Source: Mansonella perstans (lineage: Eukaryota; Nematoda; Chromadorea; Rhabditida; Onchocercidae). Taken from it: DNA of 20,737 nt. How positions within the stretch are numbered: position 1 is the first letter of the stretch; every line of letters begins with the position of its first letter. Made by a program: the position numbers and the translations under genes. The stretch spans positions 1 to 20,737 of the forward strand of contig JBAMDO010000432.1 in NCBI GenBank assembly GCA_037074765.1, given 5' to 3'. The notes under the pieces are model-generated. The model ran no database searches and was not told the DNA's origin. It worked only from the letters and a program-made list of their open reading frames with translations. Of the stretch, positions 1-8,807 are shown piece after piece.

Positions 1-114
1 AAAAACTAAAGATGGCACACGGCACTACGATGTTGATAGGTTGAAAGAAAAAAACAAAAAAAAACTAAAAGACAGCATAGAACTAGAATGTTGATAAGAC
101 GAAAGAAATTAAAC
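1..114. repeat. Diverged two-copy direct repeat, about 59 bp
   Basis: Two neighbouring stretches (about 1-55 and 60-114) share the same order of words: AAAAACTAAA, then GCA, ACTA, ATGTTGATA (30-38 and 88-96) and GAAAGAAA. The copies differ at many positions, so the duplication is old. The first copy touches the window edge, so the array may continue upstream. No coding potential is apparent. Confidence 0.7.
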
Positions 115-877
115 AAATACGTTGGCGTAATGTTGAAATGACCAATAAAAAGCTTCAAATTATCGAGTAAATTTTGCAAATAAACTTTTTTTTTGTTGTA
201 AAAGAGTAATTTTCTATAAAATACTTTTTTTTTTCGTGCATATTTATTGTATATATATTATGAAGTTTCTTGGCCTATGAAAAAAATATGCTTATAAGGC
301 TTATAAATTTTAAATTAGATAAACTCATAATAACAAGTAAACATATAGGAAGAAGGATATAAAAAAAAAAAAAGTAATAACTTTTTTTTTCGGTTTTTTT
401 CTTCATTAAGAAGTTTTGTTAAAAATTTCACTTTTTTTTTCTATTTTATCCCTTGGGGGCAAAGATAAAAAAAAAAAAAAAAAAATATGCAAAAAGTTTT
501 AATAAAAAGAACGTATCATTGATGATTTACTTTCAATTGATATTTTTTAAAATGTGAATGAATGAATTATACCTAACAAACAATATTGGATAAAAAACAC
601 ACTAACTCGACGTTTGTTGTGGCGTTGAAAAATTTTTTGACAATTCATTTATTCTGATGAAAATGTTTTATTCTTAAAGAAAAACTAGTACATAGAAATG
701 AAATGAAATGAAAGAACAATGAACACCCGAAAATGTCAAACTTTAACAGTAAGAAGGAAGAAAATTTTAAATTTAAATTACGACTAAATGCGTTACAATT
801 CATATTGAATGGGTGACATGAGAGTTTCGGTATATAGTGGTTAGTGTAAAGTTTCATCTTAACGCATAAAATGACTC
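115..877. other. AT-rich stretch without a gene
   Basis: Only AT-rich sequence with homopolymer tracts is seen: A13 at 361-373, T9 at 382-390 and A19 at 467-485. A short (GAAAT)3 run lies at 695-714, the same pentamer that dominates 3908-4166. Open frames are short and no splice-bounded exon stands out. Confidence 0.7.
365..390. repeat. A-run/T-run hairpin
   Basis: Nine A plus G at 365-374 are followed by the loop TAATAA and then C plus nine T at 381-390. This gives a perfect 10-bp inverted repeat. On the plus strand it ends in a T run and so resembles a bacterial terminator, but the weak A:T stem and eukaryotic context argue for homopolymer chance. Confidence 0.8.
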
Positions 878-1032
878 CACACACATACACACATACACAC
901 ATACACACACATACATACACATATACACACACACACATACACACACACATATATACATATACACACACATATATACATATACACACACACGCACACACAA
1001 ACATAAGCACACACACATACACATACACACAT

Positions 1033-1065
<33 letters not shown>

Positions 1066-1389
1066 TACATACACACACATACACACAAATGTCGTATATA
1101 TAATAAATATACGAATACACAAAGCATCATACATTTATACAACGCACATATACATAAACACATACACACAGACACAGACATACGCACAAACACAGACACA
1201 CATAGACACCACACGCATCATACATATGTCATATATAAATACATGACATATGTACACATCATACATACATACGTACTCTTACAGACACATACACACAGAC
1301 ATACATACACACAGACACACATACACACAGACACACAGACACACATACACACACACACAGACATACACACACAAACAGAGACAGACAGC
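878..1389. repeat. Compound CA/TA/CAGA microsatellite
   Basis: About 500 bp of ACAC, ACAT, ATAC and, towards the 3' end, ACAGAC units. Two dense blocks (878-1087 and 1143-1389) are separated by a 55-bp AT-rich spacer. The tract is open in several frames on both strands, giving His/Thr/Tyr/Ile runs on the plus strand and Cys/Val/Tyr runs on the minus strand. That is expected of a stop-free dinucleotide repeat and is not evidence of a protein. Confidence 0.97.
1221..1254. repeat. 12-bp perfect inverted repeat in the microsatellite
   Basis: TACATATGTCAT at 1221-1232 is the exact reverse complement of ATGACATATGTA at 1243-1254, with a 10-nt loop between them. It sits inside the CA/TA microsatellite but is not itself a simple repeat. 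Confidence 0.9.
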
Positions 1390-1783
1390 GCCAATAAGCT
1401 ATTTTGTGACAATGAATTCAAGATTGTGTTTTAATAATAACAGAATAAAGTAAAAATGATGAATGGATAAAAATAACTTAATATATATCTTAATGAAAGT
1501 TTCAAAGTATAAAGTAAGCAATTAAAGTTTAAATTTAATTTAAAATAAAAAAATTCAAAAAAAAAAAAAATTTTTTTTGCAAAAGCAAACAATATTTTGC
1601 TCATTTTTCCTTTAAAATTATTACTTTTAAACTTATTAATATTTGTGAAAAAAAAAAAAAAAAAAAAAACTTTTCTTTTTATTAGCAAATTAAACGAAAT
1701 AATAATAATGAGAAATTGTATTCAACAGCCTAAAACTTAATACTATAAGAAAACTGATTGCATTGCAAAAGTTGTTGAAGTTT
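1390..1783. other. AT-rich stretch with A-runs, no gene
   Basis: Contains A14 directly followed by T8 (1557-1578), and A22 at 1648-1669. The 85-codon minus-strand reading across 1431-1688 is mostly Phe/Lys/Asn/Leu from the homopolymers and is dismissed. Confidence 0.75.
1648..1669 (+). repeat. Poly(A) run, 22 nt
   Basis: Uninterrupted run of 22 A, flanked by GTG and CTTTTC. No upstream polyadenylation-signal context or retroelement body was recognised. Confidence 0.97.
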
Positions 1784-1948
1784 AAGAAATGAAGAAGGAA
1801 GGGTAAAGGTCAACAAGTAAGAAAAGCGAATCAGATGAGATTAGAAAGGCAATAGATGATTGAATATAGAAAGATAATGAAAAAAGATGAGATAGAGGGA
1901 GAGAGAGGGAATGAGAGAGACAGAGAGAGTTAGAAAGAGATTAAAAAT
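1784..1948 (+). repeat. Purine-rich GA low-complexity tract
   Basis: Plus strand is almost all A and G with short (GA)n runs, densest at 1890-1940 (GAGGGAGAGAGAGGGAATG and similar). It is the first of several plus-strand purine tracts in this window. Confidence 0.85.
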
Positions 1949-2105
1949 AATTACATTTAATTGGAGGAAGGCAAGATGAAAGGTTAAGACGGAAGGGGTA
2001 TATTATTCTGCGTAATTTTCCAAATGATACACTATGAGCCCTCCCTATGCAGGCATACATTTTACTGTTAAAATGATTGGTATTTTCGTAAAGTTTTGCA
2101 TCCCT

Positions 2106-2215
2106 TTTCCCGCCATCAATATACTCTCCCCGCCATCTCAATTCTCCCCGCGATCTCCATTCTCCCGGTCATCTTCATTCCCACCGCTATTTCCATTCTC
2201 ATCGCTTCTTAACTC
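2106..2215 (+). repeat. 18-bp minisatellite, five to six copies
   Basis: Four copies keep an 18-bp register at 2126-2143, 2144-2161, 2162-2179 and 2180-2197. The consensus is close to CTCCCCGCNATCTCCATT. A decayed fifth copy lies at 2198-2215 and a 20-bp relative at 2106-2125. It is clearly GC-richer and more CpG-rich than its surroundings. As 18 is a multiple of three, it reads through in frame (Ser/Pro/Phe-rich), but the copies show no sign of codon-level conservation. Confidence 0.88.
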
Positions 2216-3641
2216 TCCATCATTTTTAACTATTTAACATTGCGCGCTATTTATTTCTGAAATTCCCTTGAAAAAAAAAAAAAAAAGGAAGTAATCAAGA
2301 AGGACAATTTAATCAGATTTTTTTTTTTGAAATTGAAAAATATCTAACCATTCCTTATTTTGATAATTTCTTCCATTAAAGAATATATAACATTCATAAT
2401 GTTAATTATAAGTAACATTATTAAAAATCTTTTTTTATTTCATTTATATTTATGTATTACGTTATTCTCACGTTATCCCCACGTATCGAAGATTTAAGTG
2501 CACGTAAAAATAGATAAATAAACAAAGAAAAGATAAATAGAATAAAAAAAAAAAAAAAAAAAAAGTAAAACTGAATTAATGCATATTTTTTTTTACCATT
2601 TTTTTTATCCATAATTTCTCCTATGAAATAAAACAAAAAAGATTTACCTAGTACACGTGTAGACACACGTACGCATAAATAGCATAAAACATACAAATAA
2701 ACAATTTTTATCTTTTCTTATTTTTTTTTCTTGCATATGCAAGAAAATGAATTAATTTCATTTTTTCCCTCTTTTTTTTTTTTTTTTTTGTCCTAAATTT
2801 CTACTTTGACCGTTGAATTCAATCGTAAATTATTTTTTTTATTGTGTCATTAACCAAAATATACGCATATACAAATTTTAAAAGTATTTCAATTTTATGT
2901 TTCATTTGATAAAATTAGGTTTAAGTTAAATTAAAAACTACACTTACGTATTTCATGCTATTATTTAATAGTTAATCTTTGCTTAAGAATTAACATTCCT
3001 TTAAAATAATTGTTTTAAATTTGAAAATAAGAAAAAAGAAAAGTAATAAAATGACTTAAATGTTATTTCATCATTAAATCATGAAATATATACCTCATAT
3101 TATCTACTGATGATTTATTTTAAAAGAATTTCAAAACTTTGTTTAAAATGAAAAAAAAATGAAAAACCATTAAATGCAGCAATGATCGAAAAGATAAAAA
3201 AAAAAGGAAAAACAAAACAAATACAAATAATCTATCCCAATGAATTATTAAACATTCAATTTTATGGAGAAATACCTTTGATACTATTATATCATTTATA
3301 ATTGTGAATAAAATAATTTTAAAATTATTACACGTCACCATTTTACGTGTTTCATGCAGAATTGTAAGCTAACAAAATTTACGTCTATTTAAATGAAGCA
3401 TTGGAAGAGGAAGTGAAAAAGAGGTTAATTACTTGAACTCACCTAAAACTCATATGTTAGAGCTATTTTCATAAATTATTGCTAATGATAACACTCTTCA
3501 GTAAAATACACATATATTTGCTAGGATAATGGGATAAGTAGCCATAAGAAAAGATAAGTATTACTTATTTATTGGATTTAAACTGTTGCTAAATAATGTT
3601 TATACATGTATAATTCATGATTTTATTATATCAGATATGAT
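2216..3641. other. AT-rich stretch without a gene
   Basis: Mostly unique AT-rich sequence with homopolymers: A16 at 2271-2286, T11 at 2318-2328, A21 at 2544-2564 and T18 at 2772-2789. A perfect 10-bp palindrome TACACGTGTA (2652-2661) contains an E-box word but stands alone. No exon, RNA gene or mobile element was recognised. Confidence 0.7.
2544..2564 (+). repeat. Poly(A) run, 21 nt
   Basis: Uninterrupted run of 21 A preceded by AATAGAAT. No associated retroelement body was recognised. Confidence 0.97.
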
Positions 3642-3665
3642 AAAAAAAAAAAAAAAAAAAAAAAA
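3642..3665 (+). repeat. Poly(A) run, 24 nt
   Basis: Uninterrupted run of 24 A after CAGATATGAT. Flanks are AT-rich and no target-site duplication is obvious. Confidence 0.97.
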
Positions 3666-3907
3666 CAAGAAAATCCTATATATGAATTTAAATATTCCAA
3701 TTTAAATTTATTAAGTACGAAATGAGTTAAATAAATAAATATATTCAAATATTATGACAAAAATTCGAAGCAAATACACCTAATATAAGCAAATGAATTG
3801 ATGCATAAATAGATACAATGAATGATGGATTGAATAAATTGAATGTATTATAAAGTTCAAGAAATATCAAAACTATCATGACAGCAATTCTTCTATCGAT
3901 ATGTAAA
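3666..3907. other. AT-rich flank of the pentanucleotide satellite
   Basis: AT-rich sequence grading into the satellite. Loose GAATGA and TGAATAAATTGAATG words at 3815-3850 look like decayed satellite units. No gene seen. Confidence 0.6.
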
Positions 3908-4166
3908 CGAAATGGAATAAAATTGAATGGATAATTAAATATGAGAAAGAATGAAATGAAATGAGATAATTGAAATGTGAGAACGAAATGAAATGGGATA
4001 ATTGAATATGAGACGAAGTAAAATGAAATGAAATGAAATGAAATGGAATGAAATGAAATGAAGTGGAATGAAATGAAACAAGATGAAATAAAATGAGATA
4101 ATCGAATATGAGAATGAAATGAAATGAATGGAAAATCGGATTGTAATGGAATAAAATGGAATTATG
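3908..4166 (+). repeat. TGAAA pentanucleotide satellite with a longer superimposed unit
   Basis: The plus strand is built from ATGAA/TGAAA pentamers, uninterrupted at about 4022-4043. A second-level element, GATAATTGAATATGAGA, recurs with small changes at 3930, 3965, 3997 and 4097 and is always followed by GAAATGAAATG-type pentamers. Spacings are 35, 32 and 100 bp. The minus strand is stop-free in two frames and reads Phe-His-Ser-Phe-His-Phe-Ile repeats, because a five-base unit gives the same peptide in every frame. It is a repeat artefact. Confidence 0.95.
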
Positions 4167-4395
4167 ATACACAATCTGTATAATGAATTTCTATTCTAAA
4201 TCAAAATATTTTTGTAATAGAAAAGAAAAATACAAAATTCTAAAAAGAATGAAAATAGATTGATTATTTCCCGTAATTTGCACCTAAATTCTCTTTTGCT
4301 TTTCAATTTTTCAATTATTTATAAAAAATATGAAATCATTGGGTATATGGTATAATCGATGTAATCAACCATACCATACAAACAATCAAATCCAA

Positions 4396-4496
4396 TGTAT
4401 ATATGTATATATATATGTGTGTGTGTGTGTGTGTATGTGTTCGTCTGTATGTGTCTGTCTCTGTATGCATGTATATATGTATGTATCTAAGTCTGT
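4396..4496 (+). repeat. TG/TA/TCTG microsatellite
   Basis: TATG and TATA units lead into (GT)9 at 4417-4434 and then TGTC/TGTA units. It is the reverse-complement type of the CA/TA/CAGA array at 878-1389, with the same internal change from TA/TG to CTGT units. Confidence 0.95.
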
Positions 4497-4640
4497 ACTA
4501 ATTTCTTTTTAAAAAAATTAAAAGTATGAATGAATTATGTGATTGAAAACTAGTTCAAATTATGGTATTGTTGAAAAATTTTGTTGGTTCACCAATCTAT
4601 TTTATATCCCTTTCACACTAACCCTTAATCATTCTTTAAT

Positions 4641-4644
<4 letters not shown>

Positions 4645-4674
<30 letters not shown>
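4645..4674 (-). repeat. Poly(T) run, 30 nt
   Basis: Thirty consecutive T, the longest homopolymer in the window, equivalent to a poly(A) tail on the minus strand. No retroelement body was recognised on either side. Confidence 0.97.
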
Positions 4675-4678
<4 letters not shown>

Positions 4679-4954
4679 GAAATTTTAATTTTTTCAAAAA
4701 TTACATCAAATTTGATAAAAATTTAAAATTTTTTAGCTCGGAAACAAATACCTCTCTTCTATACTGAAGAAAATAGATATTGTAAGAAATGATGATGTTA
4801 AGCTTTAAATTTTATTTGCAAAAATTATTTGAAATGAAGAATTATAAATTGCAAAAAATGCATTATTTCAAATAGTATAAAATGAAAGTTTTATGCTTAA
4901 AATAATAATTTCATTTGAATACTTGCAAAAAACATTAAATGATGCTTTAGTCAA

Positions 4955-4982
4955 TTTTTTTTAAAAAAAAAAAAAAAAAAAA
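4955..4982. repeat. T8-A20 homopolymer junction
   Basis: Eight T followed directly by twenty A, a partial self-complementary homopolymer switch. Confidence 0.95.
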
Positions 4983-5024
4983 GATAAGGAAAGTTGAATT
5001 TTTCAAAAAATGTTTTAGCTTGAT

Positions 5025-5045
5025 AAAAAAAAAAAAAAAAAAAAA
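5025..5045 (+). repeat. Poly(A) run, 21 nt
   Basis: Uninterrupted run of 21 A, 42 nt downstream of the preceding A20 run. Confidence 0.97.
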
Positions 5046-5409
5046 CAAGCCAGTTCTTACTGAAATTTTGGCATAATAAAAGAATAAAAGGAAGTAACAT
5101 ATTTTTATTCATTGAACATTATAATTATTATTATACGTAAGAACTATTAACTAACATGATTACTCCATGATAAAACATAATGATATGATTTGGTTAAAAA
5201 AAGAAAAAAATGATACATTATATGAATAATTTCAGGAATGAATGAATTATGAATCATTTTGATCAAAAATAGCTAATAATTAAATAAAAAATTAATGAAA
5301 AATAAAATTCTTTTAAGTAAAAAATGATTAAAAGATAGATAGAAATGTATTAATCAATAGCCTATTCAATAAAATAATGAAGTTAACAATGACACCTGTG
5401 ACTTAGACT

Positions 5410-5459
5410 TTTGCGTTAGTTTTGTTGTTGTCGTCGTTATTTTGTTCGAATGTTGTTTA
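5410..5459 (+). repeat. Short TTG/TCG trinucleotide tract
   Basis: TTGTTGTTGTCGTCGTTATTTTGTTCG-type sequence, a short impure trinucleotide repeat with four CpGs in about 50 bp, unusual for this AT-rich window. Confidence 0.7.
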
Positions 5460-5518
5460 ACATAACTTTTTCATCATCTTACGAACAAAATTCCATACTT
5501 TTTAACTCTCTTCATTTC

Positions 5519-5556
5519 CTTCTCTCTCTCTCTCTCTCTCTCCCTCTCTCTCTCTC
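5519..5556 (+). repeat. (TC)n microsatellite
   Basis: Eleven TC dinucleotides from 5521, one C interruption at 5543, then CT units to 5556. A GA-rich segment follows at 5583-5625, making a loose inverted pair with this tract. Confidence 0.95.
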
Positions 5557-5582
5557 AATTGCTTTTTAAAATGAATGAAATT

Positions 5583-5625
5583 AGAGAGATAGTGGAAGAG
5601 AGAAACAGTGAGAGAGAAAGAAAAA
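5583..5625 (+). repeat. GA-rich tract
   Basis: AGAGAGATAGTGGAAGAGAG and further GA units, complementary in character to the (TC)n tract 27 bp upstream. Confidence 0.85.
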
Positions 5626-5740
5626 TAACAATAAGATGAATTTATCTATCCATCCATCTTAGAAAATTTCACCACCTTTCTTTCCTCGGTTGGAAAATTT
5701 ACAATTATTTTTATAGCTTTTATTAATAATCAATAAAATG

Positions 5741-5858
5741 GAGAGAAAAAGAAAGAAAGAAAGAAAAGAAAGTAAGTAAGTAAGTAAATAAGTAAGAAAA
5801 AGTAAAGAAAAGAAAAGAAGAAATGAATGAATGAATGAATGAGAAAAGTTAAGTGAAA
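5741..5858 (+). repeat. Compound GAAA/GTAA/GAAT microsatellite
   Basis: Three tetranucleotide runs follow each other: GAAA at about 5749-5768, GTAA at about 5770-5796 and GAAT at about 5823-5842, with AAGAAAAG filler between. All are purine-rich on the plus strand. The stop-free minus strand yields a Ser/Leu/Phe-rich reading that is dismissed. Confidence 0.95.
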
Positions 5859-5947
5859 AAGAAGAAGACGAATGATATTGAAACTGATTTATTTTCAAAC
5901 TTGAAATACTTCAAAAAAAAAAATTGTTTCACTAACGAATGAACTGA

Positions 5948-6135
5948 AAAATAAGAGAATGAAAGAAGAAAGAGGAAATAAGAGAGAAAGAGAGAGAAAG
6001 TGTAAAAGATTATATGTAAGATAGGGATAATAATGAAAAACTAAAAGACACGATGGAAAAGGAGTGGAAAAAAGGGAAAAAACATAGAGAGAAGAGTGAG
6101 AGAGAATAGACGAAGTGAATAAATGAAAAGATGGG
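5948..6135 (+). repeat. Purine-rich GA tract
   Basis: Plus strand rich in GAGA, GAAAG and GGAAAA words with few C residues (5948-6005 and 6050-6120). It bridges the tetranucleotide block upstream and the GATA/GATG satellite downstream. Confidence 0.8.
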
Positions 6136-6173
6136 AAGTATGGAATATTCGACGAATAGTTCAGCTTGTTGGA

Positions 6174-7135
6174 TTGAATGAGAGGATGGATAGATGGATG
6201 AATGGGTAGATGAATAGATGGGTAGGTAGATAGGCGAATGAGCTGATAGATGGGTAGCTGCTCGCTAGATAGATGGATAATTGTTGAATAGATGAAACAA
6301 TAGATACATTGATTGGTACATGAATGGATGGATAGATGGATAGAATGTGAGTTGATAAATAGATTAATGGATAAATGAAGCAGGAAATACATGAATGGAT
6401 ACATAAGTGGGTTGATGATGTATTGTCAATCGGTAAATGAACTGATAGATGGTAGATGGTGAGTCGATAGATGAATGAATGAATGGATGGGTAGATAGAT
6501 AGCTGAGTAGATGAAGCAATAGATAAATTTCTGATACAGGAATGGATAGATGGATAGATAAATGAACTGATAGATGGATGGATGGGTGAGTTGATACAAG
6601 ATTTATAGATAAATGAAGCAGGAGATACATGAATGGATGGATACATGTGTTGTTAGATCGGCAAATGAACTGATAGATGGGTGGATTCATCTATTGATGA
6701 AGCAGTATGGATAAATGAGCTGCTAGGTGGATGGGTGAGTCGGGTAAATGAGCTGATAGATCGAAAGATGAGTCAACAGATAGATGAAGCAGCGGATACA
6801 TGAATAGATGGATAGATTAATCGATAGATAGATGGATAGATGAAGTAATAGATGAATGGGTACATGAATGAATTGGTGGATGTGTCGATAGAAGGGTAAA
6901 TGATCTGATAGATGGGTGAGTGAGTCGGGTAAAAAGATAATAAATGAATGAATGAAGCAGTAAATACACGGATATATGAATTGGATAGATGGAGTGGATG
7001 AATCGATAGATAGATGGATAGATGAAGCAATGAAATACAGGGTCCATGAATGGATAGATAGATGGGTGGATGAATTGATGAAGCACTTGGATAGATGGGT
7101 AAATGAATGAGTAGATAGATGGATGAATTTATGAA
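6174..7135 (+). repeat. GATA/GATG/GAAT satellite with two alternating modules
   Basis: Nearly 1 kb of tetranucleotide-derived sequence (GATA, GATG, GAAT, GGGT). Two longer modules recur. Module A, AATGARCTGATAGATGGG, has CTGATAGAT or a close form at 6243, 6442, 6567, 6670, 6720, 6753 and 6905. Module B is GATGAAGCA followed by AGATACATGAATGG-like sequence. Its GAAGCA core or variant is at 6294, 6377, 6513, 6615, 6699, 6786, 6842, 6954, 7024 and 7080. The minus strand has long stop-free readings (Ile/His/Pro/Ser/Tyr-rich), explained by units that lack stops on that strand. The plus strand is full of TAG and TGA. Confidence 0.95.
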
Positions 7136-7327
7136 ACTAGCTCAATTTTTGTTCTTACTGTGCAAAACAGGCTGCTGCTAACAATGAACATATTAAATGT
7201 TAAGTGAAATATTTCAGTGGAATTTCAATCAATAACATATACATTCTTATGTATTTTTTTCTTACCATCTCTTTTCTCTTTCTTACTTTCCTTTCCTTTT
7301 CCCACATTCCCTCTTCCTGTTTTTATC
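7136..7327. other. Unique AT-rich segment ending in a pyrimidine tract
   Basis: About 115 bp of ordinary sequence with no recognised gene (7136-7250) is followed by a C/T-rich stretch at 7251-7323 (CTCTTTTCTCTTTCTTACTT and similar). The tract could serve as a polypyrimidine tract, but no matching exon is evident. Confidence 0.6.
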
Positions 7328-7475
7328 ATTCCAAAATTACTGAGTTCTCAATTATTTTAAAATTATTATTTATTTAATTATTCCAGAATTATTAATTAGA
7401 ATTATTAATTATTTATTCCAAAATCATTAATTTATCCAATCATTCCGGAATTACTAATTTTTCAATTACTCCGAT
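7328..7475 (+). repeat. Degenerate ATTCCRRAATTA repeat
   Basis: The word ATTCCNNAATTAYTAATT or a relative occurs at 7328, 7380, 7415 and 7442, with a weaker ACTCCGATATTA near 7468. Spacings of 52, 35, 27 and 26 bp indicate a decayed tandem array. Confidence 0.7.
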
Positions 7476-7887
7476 ATTATCATTTCTGTCAACGATTATA
7501 ATAATTAAATTAAATGGCATATTGAGGAAGAAAAAAAAGAAAAACGTCTTTAGATATTTTTTATGTAAAAACATCATCATATAATAATTATTTCTTTTTT
7601 AAAAATTTTGAAAGAATGTGAATTCATTTTTTCCTTTTCCAACCCTTCCCCGCCTTTCCAAAGATCTATTCCATATATTAATGGTTGCTTTTTGTGAGAA
7701 CTTTCATTCCTTCCTTTTAGAAATCAATCATTCTACAAATGCATTTAATTTTGAAACTTTCAGTTAATTGCCAATTCTATTAATGACAAAAGAGGAATTG
7801 TAAAACTATTAGCAATCATTTTTTCCGAAGTTAAAATATATTAAATTAAATGAACAGAAGAGATTGATTGATAATATATTTTTGATC
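7476..7887. other. AT-rich stretch without a gene
   Basis: No repeat, RNA gene or exon was recognised. A moderately C-rich patch (7635-7670, AACCCTTCCCCGCCTTTCC) stands out slightly from the AT background. Confidence 0.6.
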
Positions 7888-8101
7888 AAAAATTGACGGA
7901 TGAAAGTATATACTAATTGATAGATCCGGAACAGAAATTTTGACAGAATGCATCTATTCACATTAACAAATTTGGAACTAGGTTTGGGAAAAAAAATTTT
8001 TGGAAATTGAAATTTCGATAAGAGATGCATCCTGGTAATTGATAAATTTGAAATCAAAATTTTCACAAACAGTGCAGCTATATATATATATACTAATAGG
8101 T
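7888..8101 (+). repeat. Degenerate tandem repeat, unit about 47 bp, four copies
   Basis: Four copies start near 7888, 7935, 8010 and 8055. Shared words in order are RAAATTTTGACAGA, ATGCATC or TGCAGC (7948, 8025, 8071), TAATTGATAAAT (7914, 8036; TTAACAAAT at 7964) and TTTGGAAC. Copy 2 carries about 28 extra bases including an A8/T5 stretch. A 100-codon minus-strand reading crosses the array, but the unit is not a multiple of three and no family is recognised, so it is not called as a gene. Confidence 0.75.
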
Positions 8102-8807
8102 TAAGCTTCAATTCATGGAAATATTGCTCTAGAAAATAGCCAAAAGTAATTTTAATTTTCTTCTAGATGAAAAAAAGGAAAAATGCGATACGCATTGGTG
8201 AGAATATTGTATTTACAAAAAGGTAAGGAATGGAAAAAAATTGTGAGTAAATTCCAGCAAAGAAAAAAAAAAAAAAAACAAACAATTAACTGATTAATAT
8301 CAACTAAATACGGAAAAAACTGTAAAGGACCTGTTATCATTCGTACCATTTAAAAGGTGCCTTTTTCTTTTTACGAGGAAATGATTGATACAGGCTAGGA
8401 TGAGAAAGCGGAAGAAAGGTGGAAGAAATACCTCAACTATATATTATCATAAATGAACGAAATGAAATACAAACATATCTACTATATACCTACAACATTG
8501 CTATCAACATTGATTGCATGTGTAAAAAATTCATCTAAAAAGTCTTTGTGTGCAAAAAAAAAAATTTGAATCAAACAAATGTGGAAAAAAATAGACCTAA
8601 CTTTATTTATTCACTATCAAGCTAGCACGAAACTTATCGATAAATTCCATCATCAAAATTTCAACACTAACGATTTATGCGCATGCCTATCATTGTGCAA
8701 ATTCTATCATAATATCATCACCTTGCTTCTTTTTTTTGCATTCTTTTTCTTTCATGAAGAAATTATTTCAACTAAAATATTAACGCCTGCTGCAACATTC
8801 ATTCGTT
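8102..8807. other. AT-rich stretch without a convincing gene
   Basis: Includes A16 at 8263-8278. A 106-codon plus-strand reading begins at 8579. Its first 80 residues match no family I recognise, and its end (His/Tyr/Asn runs) is the trinucleotide repeat at 8808. I see no start context, splice site or domain that supports it. Confidence 0.6.

Larger units (their letters stand above)
4675..5409. other. AT-rich stretch with A-runs, no gene
   Basis: Includes T8 followed by A20 (4955-4982) and A21 at 5025-5045. The rest is unique-looking AT-rich DNA. The 74-codon plus-strand reading across 4543-4767 is mostly Phe and Leu from the poly(T) run and is dismissed. Confidence 0.7.

Noticed and set aside
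365..390. Intrinsic transcription terminator
   Set aside because: The stem is nearly all A:T and the window is eukaryotic. The A-run and T-run simply face each other.
645..1434. Long open readings on both strands (up to 189 codons) as possible proteins
   Set aside because: They are translations of the CA/TA/CAGA microsatellite (Cys/Val/Tyr or His/Thr/Ile runs) extended into AT-rich flanks. No domain or start context.
2034..2237. 67-codon plus-strand reading with Ser/Pro/Phe repeats
   Set aside because: It follows the 18-bp minisatellite, whose length is a multiple of three. Nothing else supports coding.
2652..2661. Palindrome TACACGTGTA with an E-box
   Set aside because: Single short site with no cluster, promoter or gene nearby.
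3876..4174. Two minus-strand readings of 98 and 79 codons rich in Phe, His and Ser
   Set aside because: A TGAAA pentamer is stop-free on the minus strand in several frames. The same peptide pattern appears in two frames, which marks an artefact.
5659..7086. A run of minus-strand readings (79 to 169 codons) rich in Ile, His, Pro, Ser and Tyr
   Set aside because: GATA, GATG, GAAT and GAAA units contain no stops on the minus strand. Overlapping frames give similar peptides and no domain is seen.
7809..8111. 100-codon minus-strand reading
   Set aside because: Crosses the 47-bp degenerate repeat with length changes that would break a frame. Composition is Ile/Leu/Phe/Ser-rich and matches no family I know.
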